From: Coptis chinensis
Taxonomy: Eukaryota > Streptophyta > Magnoliopsida > Ranunculales > Ranunculaceae
Direction: 5' to 3'
Length of the DNA stretch: 64,000 nt
Assembly (NCBI GenBank): GCA_015680905.1
Contig: CM027382.1
Span: 25,579,501-25,643,500, forward strand
A program made the position numbers and the translations under genes. Numbering within the stretch: the stretch's first letter is position 1; every line of letters begins with the position of its first letter. This document shows, piece after piece, positions 10,917-22,475 of the stretch. The notes beneath the pieces are model-generated. The model saw only the letters and a list, made by a program, of their open reading frames with translations. It made no database searches and was not told the origin of the DNA.

Positions 10917-12590
10917 GGCGACAATTTTGGTGAACTCTGTCGTATTCTTCATGCCGTATTCTGTCAGAGTTCGGTAAACTCTTTCGTATTCTTCATGCCG
11001 TGATTCTCGTGGAGTTTTGAACTCGTCGAGTTCGGGTGAACTCTGCCGTATTCTTCATGCCGTGATTCTCGTCCGAGTTTTGAACTCGTCATTATTCTTC
11101 ATGTCGTGATACTCGCCGAGTTTTGAACTATGGCAGAGTTCGTGAACTCTATCGAGTTTTGAACTCTGTCGAAGTTCGTGAACTCGCATTATTCTTCATG
11201 CCGATTCGTCGTCGAGTTTTGAACTCGCCGAGTTCGGTGAACTCTATCGAAGTTCGGTGAACTCGTCGTATTCTTCATGCCGTGATTGCCGAGTTTTGAA
11301 CTCTGTGGCCGAGTTCGAAGAAGTAGCATATTCGGTAAACTTCGCCGAGTTCGTGAACTCTGTCAAAGTTTTGAACTCGTCAGATTCTCGCCGAAGTTTT
11401 GAACTCTTTCGAGTTCGTGAACTCGTCGTGATTCTTCATGCCGTGATTTCCGAGAGTTTTGAACTCGCCGTATTCTTCATGTCGATTCTCGCCGTGAGTT
11501 TTGAACTCGCCGGAGTTCGTGAACTCGTCGTATTCTTCATGCCGATTCTCGTTGAGTTTTGAACTCGTCGAATTCGGTGAACTCTATCGAGTTTTGAACT
11601 CTTTTCGAGTTTTGAACTGCCGAAGTTCGTGAAGTAGCATATTCGGTAAACTCGCCGAGTTCGTGAACTCGTCAAAGTTTTGAACTCGTATTTTTGCCGA
11701 GTTTTGAACTCTTTAGAGTTCGGTGAACTCGTCGTATTCTTCATGCCGTGATTCTCGTAGGAGTTTTGAACTCGCCGAGTTGGGTGAACTCTATCGAGTT
11801 TTGAACTCTTTTAGAGTTAGTTGAAGTAGCATATTCGTGAACTCGTCAGATTCTCGGCCGAGTTTTGAACTCTTTCGAGTTCGGTGAACTCGTCGTATTC
11901 TTCATGCCAGATTCGCCGGAGTTTTGAACTCGCCGAGTTCGGTGAACTCGCCGAAGTTTTGAACTCTTTTAGAGTTCGTGAACTCGTCGTATTCTTCATG
12001 CCGTATTTTGTCGAGTTCGGTGAACTCTATCGAGTTTTGAACTCTTTCGAGTTTTGAACTCGCCGAGTTCGTTGAAGTAGCATATTCAGTGAACTCTATC
12101 GATTCTCGCCGAAGTTTTGAACTCTTTTCGGAGTTCGGTGAACTCTGTCAGATTCTTCATGCCTCGCCGAAGTTTTGAACTCATCGAGAGTTAAATTGAA
12201 CTCGACGAGTTCACCGAAGTAGCATATTCGTGAACTCGCCGAAGTTTTGAACTCGCCGTATTCTTCATGTCAGATTCGTCGAGTTCGGTGAACTCGTCGA
12301 AGTTTTGAACTCTTTCGAGTTCGTGAACTCGTCGTATTCTTCATGCCGTATTCTTTTAGAGTTTTGAACTCGTCGAGTTTTGAACTCGCCGAAGTTTTCG
12401 TGAACTTTATTTAGTTTTGAACTCTGTCGAGTTCGTGAACTAACATATTCGTGAATTTTGTCGAGTTTTGAACTCGCCGAGTTCGTGAACTTCTGAGTTC
12501 GGTGAACTAGCATATTCGGTGAACTCGCTCGAAGTTTTGAACTCGGCGAAGTTCCGGTGAAGTAGCATATTTGGTTAACTCTGTCGGTGT
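10917..12590. repeat. subterminal palindromic minisatellite, left arm
   Basis: A tandem array of short modules built on GAACTC...GAGTTC palindromes, interspersed with 'TATTCTTCATGCCG' and 'AGTAGCATATTCGG'. The matching array in the right arm shows cleaner units such as GAACTCTGACAGAGTTC. Here most CTG and CAG triplets appear as CG. Short frames across it are artefacts of the repeat. Subterminal arrays of this kind often hold transposase binding sites in DNA transposons. Confidence 0.9.
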
Positions 12591-12679
12591 TTCGATGTTT
12601 AAGTTATTTACACCGTTTATGTACATTGGGATTTTTGATTGTTTAAGTTATTTATATTTTTAATTTTTTCGATTTATAG

Positions 12680-14965
12680 AAATGGAGATGAGACATCAAT
12701 AAATATCGAAGAAAGACGTAGTTGGGTCTTCGCCTACTAAAGCCCCTCGCTCAAAGGCACGCAAACATTAGTCGCTCCTTATATAAGAATGACTTTTACA
12801 AGTGTTGACGAGGCAAAGACTTATTACAAAGAGTATGGTCAACAAGAGGGATTTGAGACTCGTTCGACGACTTCCAAGCAACAAAATCAGGTGGATTTGG
12901 TTAGTGGTTGTTTCTTGGTTTGCTCACGTGAAAGGGTTAACAAGAGATGAAGTCCGATCAAGAAATACATCAACTATCGGTGTGGGTTGCCAAGGTAGAA
13001 TTCAGATTAAGAAAAGAAGAATGAAGAGATATATGAGGTCGCGTTGCTCATAATGACCATAGTCACGGTCCGGTGACCCCATCGAAGAGAATTTGCATGA
13101 AAACTAACAAACATATGCCCGGAAAAATGGGTGTTTGACCGAGATATTTAGTGATAACAGGTTTATCATTGGGAAAGTGGCATCCGTTTTCCATGGAGAG
13201 GAAGTTGGGTTTACACGTAAAGATTGTTGGAACCATTATTATGGTTTGACCGAGGAAAGATGCCTAAAGAAGGTGATTTAACCCGCCGGCCGCAATATTT
13301 TATGCGTAAGAGTGCCGAGGATCCCCGGTTCTATACGCTATTGATTTAGATGAAAATGGGACTGCGGTGAACTTTTTCCGGGTTCATGGGAGGTCTCGAT
13401 GCCGAGATGAATATTTCGGGGGATGTTGTGTCTTTTGATACCACATATCGTACCAATACATATTCCATGCCTTTTGCCCTTTTATCGGAGTCAACCATCA
13501 TTATCGGTCGATTCAGTTTGGTTGCGCATTGTTGCTTGATGAGACGTAAGATACATTCATATGGCTATTTAAGGGCTGGCTTGCAGCCATGGGTGGTCGT
13601 CGCCAACCGCAATCATCATCGACAGATAGAGCGATGACAGCACAGCCATTGCCAAAGTGTTTCCTAATACTCGCCATTGTTCTTGTCTTTGGCATATTAT
13701 GCAGAAATTCCAAGAGAAGATGTCATTTACCAAATTTGAGACATTGGTAACCGAAGTTGAAGAACACTATTTCTTTTTCAGATAGGATTGTTGATTTTGA
13801 GAGAAGATGGTGTACAATCATTGAGAAGTATGAGTTGTCTGAAAATCCTTGGTTGATGAGATATATTCAATGCGGAGAAATGGGTTCCTTGTTATCAAGT
13901 GGCACCTTTTGTCGGTATGGTAACGCACCGGGTCGTCGAAGTGAATCGATGAATGGTCATTATGACCGGTTTTGTCAATTCGGACGACTCACGCTTTATG
14001 CAGTTTGTACATGGTAATGAGAAGTCTTTGGCTTTGCTTGCTAGGAAAGAAAGAGATTTCGATTACGCGACCCAGCATAGTTTACGGATTGTGCCTAACG
14101 ATGCTTTCATCCTTATGCATGATAAGAAGGTCTATAATGATCTCAATATTCAATAAATTTAAAGAGCAACTAGAAAAGGCAAAGATGGAGTACAAAATTG
14201 ATGGGGAACAAATTGACAGGTATGGAACCGAAGCTACATGGTGAAATGGAGAGACCCAATGAAGAATTCTGTTTGGAGAGTGAGTTTTGATAGAGGAACC
14301 TTAGAGGGAGATTAATGCAAGTACTTTCGGTTTATGGGTTTGCTTTGTGGTCATATCTTAAAAAGGTTTTTTATGCGCCACGAGATTGAAGAGATTCCAA
14401 ACCATTTTAGATTGACGCGGTGGATGCAAAAGTCTAACACTTATAGAGCCGGAGTTTGATAATCGGATTTGTGGTCGGAATGTCTCAAATGAACCTTTGA
14501 GAGTGGCTCATTCTATCAAGGTTGCTTTCTCTGGCTTACTTACGATCGTGATACTTTTGAGGGTTATTCATATTTTATTGAAAAGATTGGTGAAATGGCT
14601 ATTGAAATTTCAAAGTTTAATGAGACTTCCTACAAAGGAGACGAAGAAGTTGCAGAGCCTCCAGTTCAGAGCTTCGATACCTTCGGTTAATACATGTGGT
14701 TTTTTTATTTGAATGTTTAATTTGATATAAATTTAGTGTTTAATTCGGTGTTTAATTTGATATAAATATTTATTTTAATTCGGTCTTTATTTCAGCTATT
14801 GATTTTGAATCCCAACATTTCTCAAACAAAAGGAAGGGGGGAAGAAAAAGGATAGATGGAAATCCCCAAAAAGATAGCCCTAAACAATTAGGGAAGAAAG
14901 TGTCACGGATGTGGGACAGATTGCTAACCATGACTCGAGAAATTGTCCGGAGAAAAATAATCGTA
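12680..14965 (+). pseudogene. FAR1-type MULE transposase, left copy (broken)
   Basis: This is the element's DNA-cleaving transposase, related to the light-signalling factors FHY3/FAR1. It is the inverted twin of 23570-25874. Visible blocks are the FAR1 N-terminal DNA-binding region ('DEVRSRNTSTIG', about 12930-13000), the MULE catalytic core ('GDVVSFDTTYRTNTYSMPF', about 13420-13480), the SWIM zinc finger (about 14310-14360, where one of the CxC cysteines is missing) and a C-terminal CCHC knuckle-like stretch ('CHGCG', 'NHDSRNCPEK', 14905-14965). An intron at about 14685-14794 is likely (acceptor TTATTTCAG). The frame changes many times. Several of these changes coincide with CAG/CTG-to-CG differences from the right copy and may be consensus errors. 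Confidence 0.75.
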
Positions 14966-14999
14966 ATCTGTCGATTGTAAGTATAACTTTATTCAAAAC

Positions 15000-16060
15000 T
15001 CTTTGATTCTAAATGTTCACTAGTTCTAATGATATTTTATTTGCGCGTCATGGACTTCATTGATGTCTGGACTTGTTAAGAGTGGTTTAGATATGGCAGC
15101 CTTGTTAGAGTTTTATCAAGTGTTGTTAAGTTGAACTGTGTCGAGGGTTGTGTTCCATTGCATCATTATGTCCATTGGATAGTATCTAATGTTGTCTGCT
15201 AGCTAGGCTCTAGATAGGAAGCATCATAATGATAGACCGGTGCTTTTTTTGATAACTTCTTTCTCCCTTTTTTATTTTCAAAGTTCAATATTGCTGGTTT
15301 AGGTTACATTTGGGGAGTTTAATTAGACTGAGTTCTAATCTCATTGATGTTGTAGAAAAGAGAAGTATGGCTCAAGGAGAAATGGAGAATCTGGAGGCAA
15401 AGCTTTGCTTTAGGTAAAAATACTGCCTACTCATCTATTCGTTTCGCCCCCTCGACTTTGCATCATTCGATCTTGATCTTTTCATCATTCTCTGCGGTTA
15501 TGTTTCTGATCACAGTTCCACAAGATGCCACAGTATCACTGCCACCTTGACTATGCACCATTCGAAGAAAGTGTGTCAAAATTGAGTTATTAGCTACAAC
15601 GGGAGAAATTGTCGTGAAAAGATCGAGAGAAGAAGGTAAGTGTTGAAAGAAGGTGGAGAAGTTGAAGAGAAATTTGAAACTTGGAGTGAAAGGCTTGAAC
15701 AAGCCAAAGCTAGGTGCAAAAGGCTATACTTGTTGCTAATTCATTATGATGTGCTTAAATGTTGTAATACGTAACAATAATATTTGGGATTGCATAAAGC
15801 ATTTTGATGTGCTTATTATAAATGTTATTGTTGTTACCAAGCGCGCCCACTTGCAATTTTGTTCCAGAAGTTGATATGATGTATCGATGCGGATACTATA
15901 CCACCAAGATAATGCCAACGCTTGTCAACAACAAATTTACCTCAACTCATATGATCATCAATGAACATCAACACAAACAAACCAAACTCGATAAATTGCC
16001 AAAACATCAACATCAACGATATGGACTTCTTAGTACGGCGATATCGTTTGGATTTGAATT
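15000..16060. other. arm sequence downstream of the left transposase, no gene supported
   Basis: This block is conserved in the right arm (about 22480-23560). It contains a minus-strand frame (15463-15702, 'MFKPFTPSFKFLFNFSTFF...') that has a counterpart in the right arm at 22838-23035. Its low complexity and the lack of conservation at the end of the frame argue against a real gene. Confidence 0.4.
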
Positions 16061-16069
16061 TGGATAAAA

Positions 16070-16945
16070 ATGGCGGTTCCGTTTGGACTTTGTCCCAAAC
16101 GGCATGGCCACACCCGTTCAAAACGGCATGGCCACACCGTTTGGTACTAAAGGCCAACGGTGTGGCCATGCTGTTTGGGACAAAGTCCAAACAGACACGC
16201 CCATTTTTTGCAAGTTCAAAGTCCAAACGACAAACGCATTTGGCCTTAGTCTCAAATGGCATGGCTACACCGTTTGGAACTAAGGCCCAAACAACCATGC
16301 CGTTGATTTTTGAACTTGTAAAAAATGCGTTTTTGGACTTTGTCCCAAACGGCATGGCCACACCGTTTGGGACAAAGTCCAAAGAGACACGCCATTTTTT
16401 TGCAAGTTCAAAGTCCAAACGGCATGGCTAGGACCGTTTGTTTTAGTCTCAAACGCATGGCCACACCGTTTGGGCGCCAAACGGTTAACCCTATGCCGTT
16501 TTATTTTGAACTTGCAAAAAATGGCGGTCTGTTTGGACTTTGCCCCCAAACGGCATGGCCACACCGTTTGGACTTAGTCCCACGGCATGGCCACACGTTT
16601 GGTACTAAGGTTTGCGGTGTGGCCATGCCGTTTTGGGACTAAGTCCAAACAGACGCCATTTTTTGCAAGTTCCCAAGCGGCATGGTACACACCGTTTGGC
16701 CTTAGTCTCAAACGTCCTTCAAACGCCATGCGTTCAATTAGCTGAAAGTCCAAACGGTGTATTATGCCATTTGGACTTTGAAGTCAAAAAAAAAACTGTT
16801 TGGACTTTGTCCCAAATTTTTTACACCGCGTTGAACTTAGTGCCAAACGGCATGGCCACACCGTTTGGGACAAAGTCTGAACAGACACGCCATTTTTTTT
16901 GCAAGTTCAAATCCAAATGATATGGCCACACCGTTCAAGAGGCAA
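16070..16945. repeat. hairpin-forming tandem repeat array, left arm
   Basis: Repeats of CCAAACGG-CATGGCCACA-CCGTTTGG and longer flanks. At 16332-16383 two perfect 21-bp complementary arms (beginning TTTGGACTTTGTCCC) flank a 10-base loop (CATGGCCACA). Imperfect copies of the same hairpin occur along the array, separated by 'CGCCATTTTTTGCAAGTTC'. The right arm has a shorter version at 22316-22475. Confidence 0.9.
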
Positions 16946-16949
16946 AAAA

Positions 16950-17930
16950 ACAGATCTTTTGTGTTTTGGCAAAAACATTGCGTACTGCATTAGATTTTTG
17001 TGTTTTGGTAAATAACATTGGGATTTTTGCAAATAACATTGGGATTTTTGTGTTCTGCATTAGAGATACTAATAGAGATAACATTGGGACATTAGAGATA
17101 ACATTGGGACAATGTTTTGCATTAGATTATTAATAGAGATACTTCGATGTGACAAATTAAAATGCTAAAATTGTGGGAGGAGAGCACAAGAAGAGCCATT
17201 GAATGGATATAAACCGAGATCTAAGCAAAGCACATGCCGCGAGCCCCGGTAAGTAGTATAACTGCTTATTTAATCGAAAGCAGACGCCCTATTAAAATCA
17301 ATGCCTGCTAATAGCAGAAACATAACCAAAGGCAATGTGACATGAAATACATGAAACCCTAGGATCTTAGGTGAACATGAAAAGAATGACAAGTCCAAAG
17401 CAAGATCACTATCATTTCATATTTCAACAATGTGAAATACATTGTCCAATTACATTGTGCAATTCTTGAACATAAAGCTATACATTGCCATGTGAAATAC
17501 ATTGTCTGAATTACTGAACATAAAGCTAAGTTGCTACATATCAACAACTTGCACTTACAAAAGAGTCCTAACATAACATTTTTTTACTACAAAGAGATTT
17601 CCAATCTAACTTTCTGACTTTATCTCCTTCCTGCAAAACAAAAAAAATTGAATAAACAGATCAGTCAAGCAAAGTTAAATCAAACTGCTTTATTAAGGTA
17701 TGACAGAAAACTAACCTCTCCACTTGCTTCCTCATGTTCACCATCTTCCGGCCACCACCATTTGCCTAATTACCCCCAATAAGCCAAAGTTCTTAGTAAA
17801 ACAAGATGTGATTTGATCTCAACCTCGATTCTATAGTTACCATCACACTACAAAAGACCAATCTCTTGTTACTAATATTCGTAATCCGGGACCACATCAT
17901 TTATGCACGCCTCGCCAAGAAGGGGTACTA
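16950..17930. other. MULE core, no gene supported
   Basis: AT-rich sequence with near-tandem repeats of 'ACATTGGGA' (17025-17115) and of 'ATGTGAAATACATTGTC' (about 17430-17510). An exon-like stretch on the minus strand (about 17720-17790) could not be tied to a protein. Confidence 0.35.
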
Positions 17931-19300
17931 CCTTCACAACATCCCTCAGGGGGGTGGTGGTAGTTTGCTTAGCTTTACCCCCAACCCGCACCCGAACTTA
18001 TATCTAATTTAGGCAGGGCGGGTAGGTGCAGAAAGTCGCCTTTCGGGACATGCTTTGTTGAAGACATCTCTATACCCATTCAGGAGTGAAGGGCCTAGTA
18101 GGCTCCTCCTGGAGAGATAAGTCTTGATTGAGATAGGGCGCAGTCCTCGTGAGCTAGGCGCATGAAGGATCGAATCTCTTCTTGTTGACAGACTTCTTCC
18201 CCGCTTCCTCACCCTAGGAGAGCAAGATCTTCCTCCTACGTAGGTTTATCTAAGCTAGGATAGATTCTAACCTATTAGATGTAGCCATCACAGTTCTTCC
18301 CAGAATCCAAGATTGCAGCTATCAAGAGCCGTAAAGAAAGGAAAAAGAAGTAAGAAAGGGTATGCAAGCAAGGAGAATCTCTATCTTCCCTATAGTCCGT
18401 GGTAGTCTGTAGAGCTTTATTTCCTTCTCGCATCTATTCTAGAAGGAGATGCAAGCTATCTTCCTATGGATTTTCGCTTCTTTTTCCTCCTCATGTTAGT
18501 TATTGCCCGTAGCTCTCTAAGGTGGTTATTCCTTCTTAAATGGATGTTCCTAGTGAGTTGTAGTACTTAGATTAACTTCCTTGAGTTTGTCAGTAGTTTC
18601 TCTTTTAAGTTTATAACATATAAGGAAAGACAAGAATGTATTAGATTGGGCTTTCCCTTTGGGAAGTAGGATGTAGCCTCACTTCAGTAACTAGCTTGCG
18701 TTCTCTAAGGGGAGTGAAGCGAGGTCCCTCCTCTATCTAGAGGGAGGAGCGTAACATCTAAGAGTATGATCTACTTTTTCTTTTGATAGCTTCGATAGTG
18801 AAACCCGAGGCAAGTAGCTAACTGCGAAAGTGCTTTCGTGATTCAAATAGCCCCGGTTTCATTCAAGAGTATCTTAAGCGAAGTTCCGTTAAAGGCGGCG
18901 AGGCCAGTTGTTCGTGGTTGAGAGAGCTCGACCGTCGCCATGCTTCTTAGATCGAGTCAACGCCGCCTATTTATTGTATTTTATGTTATCTAGAATCAGA
19001 GATTCCGCTTTAACATTTATCACTTTCGGTTATGAGTCGGGTAGACAAATGTTCCATCCATCCGGATTTTGTACCGGCAATGACCAAGTATAGTCCCATT
19101 CGAATTAAGAGGAATGACGATGTTGGCCGGAATTCTATTTCTTATCTTGTCTTAGAAGGTCATTTTGCTACGGCAGATGGAAGTTGCCAAGAGTTACGTT
19201 CACCATGGCGGAGTGATCCTCTTCCTATTGATCAAAAGCGCCACGCTGGTTTAGAATTCTATTCTAAGGGCACCCCCAGCATCTCAAGTGATTAGGTAGG
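17930..19300. other. possible organellar (mitochondrial-type) DNA insert
   Basis: Composition and texture change here. GC is higher and more even, with many AGAAAGG, CTTCCTCC and CTAGGAG-like tracts and few poly-A/T runs, as in plant mitochondrial intergenic DNA. A plus-strand open frame at 19032-19295 ('NSISYLVLEGHFATADGSC') looks coding but I do not recognise it. No named mitochondrial gene was identified, so the organellar origin is a suspicion based on composition alone. Confidence 0.3.
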
Positions 19301-19519
19301 CTTTCAAAAATAACTCTGAACTCGCCGCAGGCTTTCAAAGTTGGTTTATTGATGCTTGATGACATACCTTGATTGCTAGCAGCAGTATTCCACAAAGCTT
19401 TAAAGGCTTTGAAAAAGTCCCACCCCTTAATAAAAGCTTATGGCCTAAGAAATTCTTTTAAGTTTAGATGTTGTAAAATTTCAACTCACACGCGTACAAA
19501 CTAAAAGAGGTTACCTGAC

Positions 19520-19849
19520 TTGCTAGTTTTCCGAATCACGCATGTCTTATATTGTCTTTCTCTTATGCCGCGTCGACTATTTTCGTTTTACAAATGTGCT
19601 TCTTTTTTCGATGTTCATTATCTCCATGGCGGCTTTAAAGTTTTACATGAGTCGTTCTCGCAAAGTTTTCCTAGTCGATTTCGCATGCTTGAATTAGATT
19701 GGGTTTTTTTTGTTAGTGTGTGGAGGGGGGATTTAATAGAGGAGTATAGTTTGCCTAGATACATGCACACCTTAGATATAGATTGGCATGCACACCTTTA
19801 TTTCGCTCGTTTTTTTTTTTCACGCTGGTATTGCAACAATTTGAATTAG
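19520..19849 (+). other. open frame upstream of the mobile-domain pseudogene, not recognised
   Basis: A 109-codon plus-strand frame rich in aromatic residues ('HYLHGGFKVLHESFSQSF'). No family was recognised. It may be an upstream exon or leader of the plant-mobile-domain gene, or chance. Confidence 0.25.
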
Positions 19850-19885
19850 TTGAATGTCTTATTTTTAACTCCTATTTATTTTGTA

Positions 19886-22315
19886 GCAATGCCTCTAACA
19901 AAGAATCTGAATGTGAAGAATGCAGCAAAAAGTATTTTCCGCGTGCTAAGAAGTTGTTAGGGGGAGTAGTAGTTCGGGTCATGATGAGAGCCCGAGAAAA
20001 AGAGAGGAAGGAGAACAACCACTTCGCATCAGTTCCAGAGGGGATCGGAAAGCGGATGATCCCAAAGAATGTTGTAAGTGGTGTAGAGTTAGGAAATCAA
20101 AAGAGAAGAAAGGGGACAGAGATGAAAGTGATGTAGATGTAGATGTAGATGTAGATTTAGATGTAGATGTAGATGTAGATGTAGATGACCATGACGTAAA
20201 TATGGATCGTGGGAAGAGTGTAGTTCTAAGTCATGCCGATAGTGAAGAAGAGGGTGTTGATGATGCGTAAGAGGAGACCGACGAGGAGGAGAAGAGGACG
20301 CGAGAGGAGGAGGAGGATGACGAGGAAGTCCATGTACAGCATTCTCCTCCGAGGAATATTGTGAGAAAGTCTAACAATGACTTGGAGTTCAAGAGAGGTG
20401 TTTATGGAGGTGGCCCTTGTGTGTCACATCTGTTGTATGACTATGCAAAGGTAATGCGGCTCGCGATGTTTGGGAGGGGCGTAATATTATCATATAGTGT
20501 CTATTAGTATTTAAATTTTGTATTACTGAAACTTGTGCATACATTAATACTAAGTTTTTGTTGTTTTAGGGCGAGGGTGTTGAAGTGCCATGGGCACCTC
20601 AACAAGTTGGTACAATGGGATATCGAGAGGAGAGTGTTCGTGATTCTACTTTTCACGTGGAGCTTCAAAGGACCGGCTTATGTGCTCGTCTTAGGTGTAT
20701 ACAGCATCGATCCCCCGTGTTGGTCTCTCAAGTTTGTGGAGAGGTGGCATCCGAGAGACCAACACGCTTCATATGCCGTAGGGCGAGATGACAATCACGC
20801 TTGACGATGTTTCCCAACTCTTAGGAGTTCGATCGAGGCAAAGCGCGATCGGGGACACCGATTTGACCTTGGAACAGACAAAAAACTTCTCCACAAAAAT
20901 CTTGGCATACCCATGGATAAGATAGATGGAGATGAAATCCAATAAGTTCACTTCCAAAGTTAGGATGGATTTCTTGATGAAGCAGTTTTGCTGGGAAGGT
21001 AAGAGATGAAGATTTACGTGATGAAAATGGGTTGTTGTGAAGAAGGCGCCAACCCAAAAAGAGGTGCGCTTTCTTTGAGAGCTTATCCGTTATTTTTTCT
21101 TTGGATGTACCGCCTTTCACCGACATCGCCCGAACTGCAGCCTCCGCTTGTTATCCGAGACCGCTTTTAAATTTGTCGAGATCGAGACTACGCTGGGGTG
21201 CAGCCTTTTACCGGCTTACTTGTGCATTGGGGTCTTGGGACTGCCACAAGTGCCAAGGTGAAGGGTGTTTCGGGCTATTTCACTCTCCTACGTATTAGTT
21301 TTTGTTTTTCTTTTCAATGTCAATTTTATCTATCTATTACAATATTAACTTCGGTGTCTATATTAATGTAGGCATGGATTTATGAGTACTTCCTTAGTTG
21401 TTCGTGCCATACCCAAATGAGGACTATCATTTGAGCATGTCCCATGCTAATAGGTACTCGCCATCGGTCTTTTTATGCTAGCACAACAAAATGCATTGAA
21501 GTATACCCGAGCCACCATTGATAATATGACTTGTACCAATGTAAGCATTTTTGTATGTAAATAGTTTTATTTATTAATTAATATTATTAGTATGTGATTA
21601 ATGATTAATTTCCTCGATCATATGCTATTTGACAAGTTGAATGGTATCCCTATGTTGAAGTCCGAAGCTACACGGCCGTGGATGAAATAGCATTTTTCGA
21701 GGGATTTATATGCTTTCTTGATAATGTCGAAAGCGAAGATAATGTTATGGCGTTGTCGTCAGCGTTAGGTCATATCATATGCAGTTTGTACCCTCGGATC
21801 CCCAAAACCAAAGACCTCAACGCGAACTACTTCCTACGCCGGTATGATGTGAAATTTAATATTACGCCTTCCTATCGAGTAATTAGCGTAATCACTTGAT
21901 TCAACTTGAACAACGCGGACCCATTCCGCCTTATCCATGGGAGTGTGTTAGTAGATACATGAGTTGGTACGAAAACAATAGTCATATTCAATGATAAACC
22001 CTGATCATCTTAGTCATTACTCCCTACGAGTCTTCCATATCATAATCACGGTGAGTTAATATCTTACAACGTTAATTTTGTTTTGTTTTGTTTTGGTATT
22101 TTATAAATGTAAATGTATATACTAATGTAGTTTTGTGTTTTAATTTTGACAAAGACGTCATTGCCGATGAAATTTCTCGCTTGCTCAATCAAGGCCCGCA
22201 ATTGGGTGGGATCAAGCGATTCCAGAGGATGCAATGTAACGAGTTCATGGAGGCATACAATTTGACCCGTGCAAGTTCATTGGCGGACGATATCATGAAG
22301 GAGCATAGATTTAGG
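19886..22315 (+). pseudogene. plant mobile domain (PMD, MAIN-like) gene, broken, carried in the MULE core
   Basis: PMD proteins (MAIN/MAIL family in Arabidopsis, and many transposon-borne copies) share an aminotransferase-like mobile domain. Here an acidic leader (20115-20340, DV repeats and Glu-rich) is followed by 'PPCWSLKFVERWHPRDQHA' (20705-20775) and 'GEMTITLDDVSQLLGV' (20781 onward). These match the PMD signature V.RWHPET.TFH.P.GEMTITLDDV..LLG, but lie in different frames. Later blocks include 'AWIYEYFL' (21374) and 'LNQGPQLGGIKRFQRMQ' (22180-22235). Intron-like AT-rich gaps with AG acceptors separate blocks, for example TTGTTTTAG at about 20570. Several stops and frame changes break it. 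Its 3' end runs straight into the right-arm hairpin repeat. Confidence 0.65.
20131..20188 (+). repeat. GATGTA hexanucleotide repeat
   Basis: About ten tandem copies of GATGTA with one variant unit. Read in the mobile-domain gene's frame it encodes alternating Asp-Val, in the acidic leader before the domain. Confidence 0.9.
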
Positions 22316-22475
22316 TATGTTGACTTTGTCCCAAACGGCATGGCCACACCGTTTGGACTTAGTCCCAAACGGCATGGCCACACCGTTGGCCTTTAGTACC
22401 AAACGGTGTGGCCATGCCGTTTGGACGGTGTGGCCATGCCGTTTGGGACAAAGTCCAAACAGACACGCATTTTTT
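22316..22475. repeat. hairpin repeat, right arm
   Basis: The inverted counterpart of the 16070-16945 array, in contracted form. 'ACTTTGTCCCAAACGG' near 22322 and 'CCGTTTGGGACAAAGT' near 22440 pair with each other across further internal palindromes, so the whole block can fold into one extended hairpin. Confidence 0.85.

Noticed and set aside
10917-12590. Several open frames of 60-100 codons with Ser/Lys/Thr-rich 'proteins' in the minisatellites (also 25922-27610).
   Set aside because: They are translations of a tandem repeat in both directions; the same words recur in all frames and nothing resembles a protein family.
10917-12590. CRISPR-like array, because of regularly repeated short palindromic words.
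   Set aside because: Spacing is irregular, the intervening words are themselves repeated, and this is plant nuclear DNA. It is a transposon minisatellite.
15942-16920. Long overlapping frames with repeated 'VPNGVAMPFGTKS'-type peptides on both strands.
   Set aside because: They come from the palindromic CCAAACGG array, which is open in many frames by composition. The palindrome itself explains them.
17847-17860. CACTACAAAAG as a possible CACTA left terminus pairing with 28659.
   Set aside because: It lies inside the unique core of the MULE, has no subterminal 47-bp repeats next to it, and no matching target duplication was seen.
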